DNA of 64,000 nt from Plasmopara viticola. Lineage: Eukaryota; Oomycota; Peronosporomycetes; Peronosporales; Peronosporaceae. Made by a program: the position numbers and the translations under genes. The stretch spans positions 434,001 to 498,000 of the forward strand of contig MBPM02000011.1 in the NCBI GenBank assembly GCA_001695595.3. Direction: 5' to 3'. Numbering within the stretch: the stretch's first letter is position 1; each line of letters starts with the position of its first letter. Below are positions 12,700 through 22,880 of this stretch, in pieces. The notes under the pieces were generated by a model. That model saw only the letters and a program-made list of their open reading frames with translations. It ran no database searches and was not told the origin of the DNA.

Positions 12700-13030
12700 C
12701 AATCTTCTTTCCATTACTTGAGACAAGTCAGGGGCGTACGGTTTGAATGTATAGCAAAAGACCTCAAGCCCAAATATCCGCTCGGGAGTTTGCCCATGTG
12801 TACCTCATGGCACGTGACTTTTGCCGTAAGCTTAAAAGCGACGAACCGATCATGTTTACCCTCATCTAGTTGCAGAAACAGACAGCGTTGTCATAGTCGG
12901 AGGCATCGCAATTGATGTCTTTCGGCTTTTCCTCAATTGGCAAAGCCAAATAAGGTGCCTGCCGAATGCTTCCCTGATTACTTCAATAGCATTTTGGTTC
13001 TTTCATACTCACCATTATTCAATTTGAGCA
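12700..13030 (-). pseudogene. Ty3/gypsy reverse transcriptase-RNase H relic
   Basis: Minus-strand translation gives a stretch like the RT/RNase H junction of Ty3/gypsy elements: a QAPYLALPIEEKP block, then NCDASDYDNA, matching the usual pattern of proline-rich linker and DASDyAiG RNase H strand. Further along come frameshifts and stops. A related fragment lies at 20590-20800 in the same orientation and shares the catcgcaatt and tcaatagcattttggt blocks. No LTRs were identified, so only a decayed internal piece remains. Assignment is from motif pattern alone. Confidence 0.5.
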
Positions 13031-13252
13031 ACATATCACCTCAAGATGAAATAGGAAATCTAGGACTTCCGCTAGCTCGTAATGCAAAATAATGTGCTGT
13101 GGTTCTACCAATATTTTAAGCTCCACCAGAACTTTGTATAGTCATGATAAAACTTGACGATTTGAAAGAGTTGGGATTACTAATTGGTCTTGTTTCATTC
13201 GTAATTGTTAGTGAAGCAGGCAGAAAGAATATGCAATAGAAATGATGTTTAT

Positions 13253-13624
13253 TTAAACTGCGCTTTGGATAGTCCCAGTAGTACATTGCTTACGTCGAGG
13301 TAAGGACTCAAGGTCCAGTAGGCGTAGGAAACGTAGTTGACTGACACCAGAAATCTCTGTAATTTTATTGTGTGCGAGTCGTAATTCCAATAGAAACGGG
13401 TGGGTATTAGCAAGCTCATAGCGAGGCATCGCTACGATCTGGCTCTTTTCAAGGGTGGCTTTGCGTAAAAGCGACCCGATCCACCGACTTCCATCCTCCC
13501 ACGCGGTTGTCGGACAACATTTTGGCACTTTATCCATTTCTCCAAGCTCGTTTAAATAGCACTTTCCGCCATACCGTTTCCTAGGTTGCTTTCGATAGCG
13601 TGACTTAGTCATGGAGAAGGCCAC
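13253..13624 (-). pseudogene. Leucine-rich-repeat protein fragment
   Basis: A 123-codon open frame whose middle contains two SDS22-like leucine-rich repeats: LLELRLAHNKITEISGVSQL followed by RFLRLLDLE. The N-terminal half is basic and unremarkable. Such repeats normally occur in arrays of four or more; only about one and a half units are left before the frame turns into unrelated sequence and stops. It may be a small intact protein, an exon of a larger gene that I could not complete, or a gene fragment carried into the desert. I favour a fragment because no flanking exon with further repeats was found. Confidence 0.45.
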
Positions 13625-13969
13625 CGCTCTCTGCTTCTTGCTTCTCCAAACGATACATCCGTTTCTTACAACAAATACGTTGCTACCGTTCTGCGATGCG
13701 ACTTAATATCTCCTGCCCAGTCAGCATCTGACACCTTAAAATTGCTGTAAACTATTTTGAGCGAACACGAGTTCGATGTCGGGTTGTATCAAGTATCGCG
13801 GCACGCACCTGATATATTATTGACACAAGTAATGCTACTACTTATATCAAGACCAAGCGCTTTGCTTGCACTGACAGCACCAAGAGTTACACCAGAAAAT
13901 TATCGATGACACCTCACCTTTCCTGCAATAAGATTAAGGGATCACGTGGACTGGACTGAATGTCCCTAA

Positions 13970-15420
13970 TTCTACATTCCCAGGAATATCTTTTCCCGAT
14001 ATTTACTACACTGGAGTTCCTCTAGGTCAAGCAGTAGCATCAAAATCTGCAGTATTGAAACTGAGTCTGATCTTCGCGATCTCTCTATTGCAAGAAATTT
14101 GTTGCTTTAACATCAATCGATTTTCCAACTATCACATGCAAAACAATTACGAGCGATGATGGAGCAGGAAGCTCAATACTAAATTTAGTTCTACAAGATC
14201 GATTAAAGTGGTGCTGCAATGAAAATAGGTGCCAATAAACGAAATTACAACGATTTAACAACTTCAGGTACATTTTGCTCGTCAAAAAAAGTGACTTTTG
14301 ACAGTTCAGGTATTGGATAAATTAATTTAAGTTTGTCGAGCTTGAGAAAACCAAACATTTCTACGGTGGAATTACGACTCGTGAAACTATGAATATTTAC
14401 AGTCTTCGATACGATCGGGTTGGTTTAGCTTTCGTTTTGTTGTTGGAACCTTTAAAAAAGCGGATATCCGCATACATACACTCTTGCTTCCTCAGCAAAC
14501 GCTTTTTGCATAAGCTCTGCTGGACTGTCTTCTTCACCATAAAGTGGATGCCTTTCCCTTGTTTCTGGCACTGTTTATAAGGTGATGTTCAACATCAATA
14601 CGTCATACACCAATCTAATTAAAACTTCTCCTTTTACTTTAAGCTCTAATAATGTTTATATCAAACCTTCTAATGCACTCGATGACGTATCAGCTAATTT
14701 AAAAATGCCCATTTCCATAGACTCACTTAAGCTTCACCGATTGTTAATAACAATTGATTACCGCTTCAAGTGCAACATCGACTAATAGTGCATATTTAGA
14801 ACCATCACTAGCAACGATTTGGTTTTGATGACTGCATACGCGTCGAGCTACAATAACTTCCGCTGATAGATTCGGCATCGAAAATGGATCCCCGTCGGCA
14901 ATATTGGATGTTTCAGGTAGACTATCGACGTAGCTGGATCGGGTGTAGCATATTCTTTCAAATCCGATGGTATCTTTTTACTTATAGCTCTCCAACATCA
15001 ATTGCTGTAACCTCAAAGCTTTAAGCGCGATGTTCACTAATTCTGTCTTTTATGCAATACATGATAAACGAATAAAAAATCTCGAACCAATTAGTGAATC
15101 TGTTGGTGGTTCGATTTTGGAACTAAACTCTATTCAGTATCGTTACAAAAGATTAGAAGACGAAGTGCCGCCACAAATTGGATATATTGCTCAAAAGGCT
15201 ATAAAGCTTGTTTAGGGTCTCATGTCAATTTTAATGATCGAGAGGGAATGGATTAATGGATGTCGAAGACGACTGTGTCGATTAAAAAAAACTATGTTCA
15301 GCATCGAATACTCGGAAGTGTGCGGTCCTACTTCATGCTGCTATCAGAAATAAAGCTAAAATGTAGCTGAGCTTAAAGCTAAGCTTAATGCCATCCTTAC
15401 ATAAAGATTTTATCGAGCCA
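13970..15420 (+). pseudogene. Degraded tail-fibre-like gene with Peptidase_S74 domain
   Basis: Discontinuous plus-strand reading. Near 14003-14055 it gives IYYTGVPLGQAVASKSAVL, a unit pattern common in long repetitive fibre-like proteins that end in an S74 chaperone domain. Near 14905 there is ILDVSGRLST, another pattern of that protein type. At 15030-15215 an open frame carries the S74 core: DKRIKNLEPISESVGG, a YRYKRLEDE strand and the hallmark IGYIAQ. A helical tail (AELKAKLNAIL) follows near 15360-15400. S74 domains act as intramolecular chaperones that release themselves from fibre proteins of phages and large DNA viruses and also occur in some eukaryotic proteins. Multiple stops show the gene is dead. 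Host gene versus viral origin cannot be decided from this sequence. Confidence 0.5.
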
Positions 15421-16200
15421 GCCTTTCATTTCAGCTTTGTACTGGTTTATAGCATCTCATTTCATTTTACGCTTTCTTGGTGGTTCAGGAGCATTGTCTT
15501 AAAAAGTCTTTGCTTTTGCAATAATTGACAGCTTCGCCAAAACAATGGCGAATACTTTTGTATGAGTTTGCTGCAAATTGACTTTTGTAGCTGTTGATAT
15601 CGTCAGTATAAACTTTTTTTATGCCAGTATTCAATTCGTGCAATCTCTTCTCTCCTTTTACTATTCGTCATCACTGCGTGTCCGCATACGAAATCACTGA
15701 TGACAGATCCATCGTCGCTCAAATCTTTGCCTTCTTCCGTCCTTCATGTAGTCGATCCCCAGGCACGTACTTCGACGGCTGTTTCCTCTTGCTGCCAACC
15801 CTGTCTCGGCAGTTAACGAGGAAGGAAACAATCCTCTCGTAGGGGGGAAGCGTTTTTCTAAAAGGATCAACCAATTGATCGATATCCAACCAGTGACAAA
15901 AATTGAAATCGATTCTCACACAGAATGGTACTGTCGCCATAAGATATGAATTAGATCACATCTTCCACTCAATGACAGCCGACCAGAGTGCCTCTATATA
16001 AGAGTCAGCAAAAGTCACTGAGTCACCACTTCTTAAAGCCTTCCCCCATCAATTACAGCCAAAAGTATATCATGTATGTCCTCTATCATACTATGCCTTA
16101 TACCTATAATTTACTGATAAAAGTGGTGACTCAGCTCTACACGTTGTGTAGTGTAATAAACCAAGGGATGCCTCATATGGTCATATGCTCTGAAGTGTAG
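15421..16200. other. Intergenic, no gene supported
   Basis: Short overlapping open frames on both strands around 15620-15940, none with recognisable motifs. A spacer between the decayed S74-type gene and the next open frame. Confidence 0.5.
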
Positions 16201-16644
16201 TTGGCGGAAACGCTACCGCACGTCAACATTTCTAAAGACAATCCGGCTATCATCCTGGAGTGGAATCTTGAGGTATGGCAAGATTTAATAGCAATGGCAA
16301 TCGTCATCGATGGTGCTCTTCCTCCACCCGCGAGACCAGGATGGCTCAGGACCTCCACTACAACCTCGCTTACGAGTGATGTTGTGAAATTTTTTCAGCA
16401 AGTGGCGGGTGGCCGGTTTGGGATTCTTGTACTTGCCCCAAACGATATGGATCAATACGCCAATGTTTGGGAGCGGATCAGTAATCTCGAACGCGAACCA
16501 AGATGCAAGCAAGCTTTGCTGCAGCACCACCAAATTAACGTCTTGTTCGGACCGGTTTCGTTGTTGGACAATCGTAGGGTGCTGCAACCACTCGATCGAG
16601 CACGTGTTCCTCCACCACCCCCATTGCATCAGATCTTTGCATGA
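16201..16644 (+). pseudogene. Unrecognised 147-codon open frame, possible gag-like relic
   Basis: Open frame without an ATG at its first codon (it begins TTG right after a stop). Residue pattern LEWNLEVWQDLIAMAIVIDG, an acidic-aromatic middle and YANVWERISNL loosely resemble the N-terminal gag region of copia-type elements. The similarity is too weak to name the family, and there are no zinc-knuckle or protease motifs downstream. The frame ends in a proline-rich tail. It could equally be chance. Two strong hairpins follow within 300 bp. Confidence 0.25.
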
Positions 16645-16796
16645 TTCGATAGTGTTTCGCCGATGATATCGTCGCATAAGATACGCTTCCGATAGTTCAT
16701 TCGTTCGAGAAGAAGGGATAATTCGTGAGCAACAACAAGTTATTATGTCTCGTTCGCTCTTCGTCCGCTCTTTCTTAACCTTTTAGAGGCAGCGAT

Positions 16797-16842
16797 GACG
16801 TACCATGTTGTACGTCAGCGATGATGTGCAACATGGTACGTC
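16797..16842. repeat. Inverted repeat, 14-bp perfect arms
   Basis: Arms gacgtaccatgttg (16797-16810) and caacatggtacgtc (16829-16842) are exact reverse complements around an 18-base loop. It lies 8 bp from a second, longer hairpin, and both contain an acatgg core. Confidence 0.75.
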
Positions 16843-16850
16843 TAGACACC

Positions 16851-16916
16851 CTTCATGTTCTGTGCAGTAAACGAATTTACAACATGGCAAATTCGTGTAC
16901 TGCAAAAAACATGAAG
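16851..16916. repeat. 66-bp near-perfect hairpin
   Basis: Paired segments, outside to inside: cttcatgtt with aacatgaag, tgcagta with tactgca, and acgaattt with aaattcgt, leaving a small loop around acaacatgg. Together with the adjacent hairpin it forms a compact foldback region that could be a MITE end or the source of a structured RNA. Confidence 0.75.
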
Positions 16917-17661
16917 TATAGTAATAAAGCGACACATTTACTTACCACCCGTAGCGCAAGCGGTGCTTGGCTAGTCCTGTATAAGTATTAGCGATCTCAT
17001 GGTGGTGACTTTTGGCAAATTTCTATCTAGTTGTATTGAGGAATTGTTTCAGATATACCTCACTAAGCGTTAAAGTCATAAAAATATAACTACATGACTT
17101 TGTAGAAATTATCACTAAGTTACTTTATATAAAAACGGTCTTTGCATTGGCTGTTTTATCCAAAACTATTACATTCAGGTACCGAACGGGAACGGCGCTC
17201 ACTCACAATAGCAAACTATTGATAAACAAGTTAATTGCGTAGGAAGCAAGCCGAATTTTAAGAAAACACCACCAAGATATTATACCAGTAATGAAGTGGA
17301 TGTATTGAGCTTTACAGGTATCGATGTTAGTAATATGACTTATATATAGAATACTGACTTATACTTCATTCGCGCAACAATAAACGCGCTGAAACCGACC
17401 GTTAACCTTTATCATGAAAATCATAAATGCCATAAGAGTAGGCCCTGCGTAATTAAACTTCTCAATATCTTTGACCGTCGCTTGCCACTGCACCTTTAGA
17501 GTAGTGTTATCCTCCCGCGGCGGTGCACTACAAGAAAAAAGTGCTATCAGCCAATGAAGGGCTGCATTTGCAGTGCTAAGCGCCATACACAAAGACCGGA
17601 TTTGCGTTTTGTTGATCCGAACCCGTTTAGCGGACGGACAGAAAGACACCGTGGAATAATT
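16917..17661. other. 3' flank of lipase gene, no gene supported
   Basis: About 745 bp downstream of the lipase stop. It holds only short unrecognised frames, including a 96-codon minus-strand frame at 17359-17649 that shows no family motif and lies past the lipase stop codon. Confidence 0.5.
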
Positions 17662-20308
17662 TTAGTTGCCGTAAAAATACTCGTAGCACTGTGTAGCCCT
17701 GGACCAGTCACGCTTGCGCCTGTCGCCGCACGCAGCATAAAGTTCGCACATGTGCGTTACGGTGCTATGGCAGGCAAGCGGGTTGTCACGCCTGCACTCA
17801 ATCTCCTGCACCATTCCTCCAAGCTCGTCCACCTTCGGAACGATGTCGCGTTGCGGCTTCACAGTCACCACGTAATCGCGAATTGACTTGTCGTCCACGT
17901 CGAAGCGTCCACGAGAATATAACAATCCAGGGCCCGAGAACGATATGGCAGGCGTGTGTGTTTTGGCACCAACCATGGCTGCCATCGCTCCACCGAGACT
18001 GTGACCAGTGAGCACCAGACGGTCACCACCAACGCGTTCACGAACAAAAGTCACGTGTTCGAGCAGCTTGGAATAGACCGGAGGCGGCATGATAGCCCGA
18101 ATGAATTTCATAGAGAGCAAGTTTACGACAAATTTGCTGGGAAGCTGCTTTAAAAAAGGAACAAAGATATTGCAGACTTGCATCACACTCACACCAAACC
18201 AGTACTGGAGATCTTCCAGAGCGTCAGTGGCAGTAGCGGTTCCTCGGACGGCAATTACGGTCATATTGATGTTTGGGAAATAAAGCTCAGCCCACACTTG
18301 ATGCCCCGTTACTTCATTGTTATGTGAAACGTACTTCCAATTTTCGAGTTCGGTGCCGTTAAAGCGTTGAGAGAATGAGCTGACTTGGACTGCTGTGTTC
18401 CATCCGTAGATTGAGTCAGCTATGAGAGCAAAATCCACGATACTCAGTGACTGCATGTCCAGCGCACAAACAGGGTACTTCGCGACCTTTGTCCAGTGAA
18501 TGGGCACTTTCACCGACGTTTCAGCAAATGGAGTAGCTGGAGCAGCAAGAGACTCTGCCGTCGGAGGATACACAAGGAAGTCACCACCTTGAACGAAAGT
18601 TCCAATTGCCCATGTGGACGAAAAGAATACAAATGATACAATGACGAAAAAAGTTATAAACGATTTAAATGTCAGTCCAAAAATCTACGCAGAATGTTGA
18701 TCAGTACTTGCACAAAATCAAACGTCAAAGCAGTAGATGCTATACCTGTGGAAATTTAGCTTGGATTGTATCACCAAGCAGAATAAGGCAAATACCCATG
18801 ATACTCCAGCCTGCGTAAAATGTGTAGAATGAAATAATTGCACTTAATATGACGGCTGGGCACAAGATCCGAAGCCGACGGTCGTATGAAAATTTTGACC
18901 AAAGATTTAATTTACTCATTTGGTTGCCAATTTTGTGCATGCGCTGCTTGCCTTCTAGCGCCTCTTGAGTCTCATTAGTGTCGATGACGGAAAAGTCTGC
19001 GGGTTCTGTGCTATATTCACTTGCTTGCAAGTAAGAAATTTTGTGCTCACATTGTAGTGCGTATTTCTCGTCGCCATGTACTGATGCTAACCTTAAATTA
19101 GACCATTTTTTTCGAAGACAACTTCCAAACTCAGAAAGTGCTGCTACGAATGTAAAGAAGCTGGTTTGGAAATGCTCCGTAGCACGAAATCCAATGCTCA
19201 CGAGCCAAAGCTGTTCTGCCCGCTTTTCGTTTTCTATTTCAAGTAGTTTGCGTTGCATATCACGATATCGGCGTCTATAATTACTGACAAATTCTCTCAT
19301 CTTGCGATTGCGAGCGCTGCAAAAGTGGCAGACCATCCAGACACCCAAGTATATTGCCTGTATGTAGAAACCACACCGGATGTAGTCCAAAAATGCTGCG
19401 AGCGGAGACATATTAGCCACTAGCGACACCAGAAAAGTCCACATCGTGATCATTTCAAAAACGAATGGGCACAGTATATCTGTGATAACAAGCGTGGAGA
19501 AATCAAGCGGGGGACCGTCAAAATGCGTTGTGTTGAACTTAACAGTCGTGCTCGCAACTTGAAGCACTCGTTTCCACCGATCCGACGGTAAATCTTCTTC
19601 GCATGTACTGATGCTTTCGTCACTACTGCTTTGGTGGCGAAAAAATGGGCTGCTGTGATTGTAGCCTGAATCTTGACTTTGCTGACTCTGAAACAGTAAT
19701 TCTAGCTCGTATCTCCTCTCATCCTCAAACTCTTTGTTTTTATCGTCGAAGGGATCATTTGTATGGATGGCACTCAGCACATATTTCGGTCCAGCTGTAA
19801 TCCAGCTGACACATCGAGCCCATGCTTCTTCGTCCTCGTCGTGACTCCGAAATGCGTCAAACCTTTCATTATCTAGGCGATCGTCGGGCATCTCTTTCCG
19901 GTGGCGCAAATAATGGATGCACACGGACAGTGACAGACGGAAATTGGCCAGACTCCCCTCCTTCGTGTCAATTGCGTCCAGGAATAGTCGACTGGACTCT
20001 TCCAAGCAGTAGGATAAAAAAATGAGAGCAAAAGGCAAGACCGCTAAAAGTACAATGGCTCGCAACGTGTAAAATGGGTCTATCCATGCGCTAGGTAAAA
20101 AAATAGCGAAAAAGATTTCCATGAGGAACGTGACGCTGAACATGAGGATGCACATGAGCACCAAAAATGAGAAGTATCCAAGCCGAAATTGGCACAGGGT
20201 ACGATAGAACGTCCACCCACTCTCCTCCTTCGACAGCTTCTGCAGCTCGGCGCGTCTTCCTGCCTGCGTGTTCATGTGGTCATCGCGACTCGCTTCGACA
20301 CTCTCCAT
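17662..20308 (-). CDS. Membrane-anchored class-3 lipase
   Basis: Two long frames join across a 61-nt phase-0 intron: exon 1 is complement(18746-20308), the donor gtatag follows ...KFPQ, the acceptor is gcgtag, and exon 2 is complement(17662-18684). With the ATG at 20308 the product has about 861 residues. Hydrophobic segments lie near residues 45-75, 82-102, 280-325, 475-510 and 530-550, the last encoded right after the junction. Two acidic, Ser-rich stretches sit between the first groups. The C-terminal ~300 residues form a class-3 lipase fold with GHSLGG (nucleophile Ser near residue 750), an upstream AVRGTATATDALEDL oxyanion region, a PQRDIVP acid loop and a distal CHSTVTH His. The order, membrane helices then lipase, resembles diacylglycerol-lipase-like enzymes, but substrate is inference. 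The frame stays open about 26 codons further upstream without an ATG, so the start could be earlier. Confidence 0.8.
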
Positions 20309-20589
20309 GTACTTGAGTGCTAGACTTTTTTTTGTGGCGCAAAATGTCAAATTACCAAAATTTGGTAAAAAAAATATAGCGCACACTATAACGGCGCACG
20401 CTGCAGATCGGGCAGTAGGCTGTCGTATGCGGCTAATAGCTACGTGCTAATTGAAGCTCAGCACTTTAAAAGTTTTTGATAAGGTGTGTCGTCATGCTAC
20501 CTCTTAGGCTTAAATCGTCTCAAAAACAAAATGTACTCGCAGCCAAAGTGCCTAGACATAAACGCGAAGAACTTGCTCATGTCTGTTCC

Positions 20590-20800
20590 TATGGAGTTGC
20601 AGTTACACTCGGCGTTGGCATAGTCAAAGGCATCGCAATTAAAGCCTTGCGCACCTTGTCTGGCGTTGGCATAGTCAAAGGCATCGCAATTAAAGCCTTG
20701 CGCACCTTGCCTGGTTTCCTGATTATGTCAATAGCATTTTGGTACCTGCGCTCTCAGCACCATTTAAATTTAATTATCAGGAAATCGGACAGAAGCTTTC
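20590..20800 (-). pseudogene. Ty3/gypsy RNase H relic with internal duplication
   Basis: Minus-strand translation reads FNCDAFDYANA, then a Ser/Asn-rich stretch and KFFAFMSRHF, resembling the RNase H start (DASDyA...afaSR.L) of gypsy elements. It shares the catcgcaatt and tcaatagcattttggta blocks with the relic at 12700-13030. The catalytic-region segment is present twice because of a 51-bp tandem duplication. Only a few hundred bases remain. Confidence 0.45.
20611..20712. repeat. 51-bp tandem duplication (2 units)
   Basis: Units 20611-20661 and 20662-20712 are identical except for the penultimate base (gtct versus gcct ends). The unit length is a multiple of three, so it preserves reading frame on both strands. 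It lies inside a retroelement relic, and near-identity suggests a recent duplication. Confidence 0.9.
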
Positions 20801-20847
20801 CTAGACTCAAAAAGCTAGCGCTGTAATTGTGCACAAGAATATAACTT

Positions 20848-22880
20848 TGCCTGAAGTTTTTTGTATCGTGGCTTAGGCCAAGCCCAATACGCTTTTCACC
20901 TTCTCTGCATTGGGTTTGATCCTATGACTGCTTACAAAGCAGCTGAGGATCCTTTACGCTCTTCAACCTTAAAGCCACATTTATCAAAGCTGGCATAGTT
21001 CTTGTTGGTTTTAACGCATCAAAGCGTTACCTACATGAGCTTTAGATCTGTCTCTATGAGGGAGCCTGCGAACAAATCAGTCATCAAAGACTATGTCTGA
21101 GCGAAAGCCCGTACTTATCGAGACGATTGTGAAAAATGAATAGGATAGTATTCATCATTTCGTGACTTCACTGCCCACTCCTATAGCATAAAATTTCCGC
21201 GAGCGGTAAAATACATGACCTCTTCTGAAATTAACATTGTACAACGTATGACCGGACATAAAAATAAGCAACACTTCTTTCCTTTTAGTAAGTGTTAATG
21301 TTGGGACCGTTGTCCTGCTCTAATTATTATACCAACGAACCAATTGCCCCATTCCGTTTGATTTTTTAAGCACAGAAAGGTTTGCGACCAGTGCAAAGTT
21401 TGAAATTTTTGGAATCTGCCACCCCTCGCTTTTATAGGCATTGATGAGCCCATACAGTTTTGGTGACAGTAGTCATTTTCAAGTGACACAACATTTTGTG
21501 TTTCACTTCTCAAACTGGTCGTATTTTGATTGTGTACTACGTCAGAATATTTCTTTATATAAGAATACACTGGATCATTGCAGATTTTCAGGACCTCTGA
21601 GCTGAAGGTCAACGTACGCTGCCTATGATACGTCTACGTCTAAAACAAGGGGTCAACATTTTATAAAAGGGTTTTGCTCCACCTCCGAATTATTTTTTAG
21701 TCCTTATTCAGTAGAAATTGGTAGCTTCGAGTTCGGTTCAAACGCTTTGAGATGATTCTAATTGAAGCACTTTTGACGTGACACGACGACCGCTAAAATT
21801 GTCAATTAAGACTGTTGATAATGGCTAAATTTAACGACAGGGTTGTTTTTGACACCCAGGAATCGACTTCGTATCACGTCTCCGATCTCTTCTTGCGGAC
21901 ATACGTTACCCGCTTGCTAAATTTTACTAAACCCAACTCGTGGCACATCTGCGGGACAATGTTGCCTGCATTGAAAGTGCTGTCTCTAATATATTCAGCA
22001 GTCAAATCCGCTTTAAAAACTTGATCGCCCGTTAGTGAAAGTTTTACAGACGTCGTCACGTCTGCCTTCGTGGAAATATCAGTACTTTTGTTACTTTTTA
22101 TACATAGCTCGGGCGTATACTTGTCCAATATATTTTTCAAGGAGCCGTACATGCAACAAGATTGAAAGCTCAACGTCACTAAAGACATGTTGCACGGGAG
22201 TAAGTGACTAACGTCTTAGATTCGCCCGGACAATCTTATCAGTGATTGCGTATTCTGAGCCACGGCATGCCTAGGATCACGTCATACTCTGCCAAGACGA
22301 GGACAAGAGATACGCTGTACTTTCGAAACAAATTTTAAAAGCTAGGAATATTTCGATCATTCAAATGTTTAGTACCTTCATAAGCCAGGCAGACCGCAAT
22401 ACTTTTTTTTGCCGCTTCCCCTTAAAGCATTCGTTAGCCTACTTCGGCTGATCATGAACCTATACCGAAGCAGGATACTTTGCGACACACCAGAGCTTTT
22501 AGAACAAAAAGTGCTTTTAAATATTCTCGTACACTTGCGTGTGCAATCAGAAAATTTTCGTTGTAAAATTTCCTTTGTGTGCTGTCAAGCTCTGAAGTGT
22601 TAAGTTCGTATAATAATGTTTTCCCAAGAGCCTGGCTCTGACCAGCCTTTTCCTGGCTCTGCGTAATTTTATTCAATGACCGTTTTAGGCCATTAAGCGA
22701 GGTCAAGATTTACTTTGTTAATTTTCTTTGAAACGAGCACGAATCGTGTCTTCGCTCGAGTACATTGGAGCGAAATTCGAGTCATTGAGTCCACAAACGC
22801 CACAATTTTGGGTTCTATCACATGCAATATTGCCCAGCAAAGCATTGCAAAAAACTTTACATGACAATTATTAACGCAAT
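20848..22880 (+). mobile_element. Unclassified ~2 kb repeat element, relic copy 2
   Basis: Inverted partner of 10060-12085. Matching blocks run in the same order over the whole length, e.g. ctgcttacaaag near 20930, a gccacattt.tcaa.gctgg block near 20970, gtccggtcatacg-type sequence near 21245-21255 (reverse complement), and acgtctgcct near 22060. Short plus-strand pieces keep similarity to copy 1 at protein level (ATFIKAGIVLVGF; ISHQRLCLSESPYL), supporting a once-coding plus strand; stops and frameshifts interrupt it. Terminal repeats or target duplications were not found. Class unknown. Confidence 0.6.

Noticed and set aside
15107..15125. tRNA T-arm-like ggttcgatt
   Set aside because: No acceptor stem, anticodon arm or D-arm around it; it is part of the S74-type coding relic.
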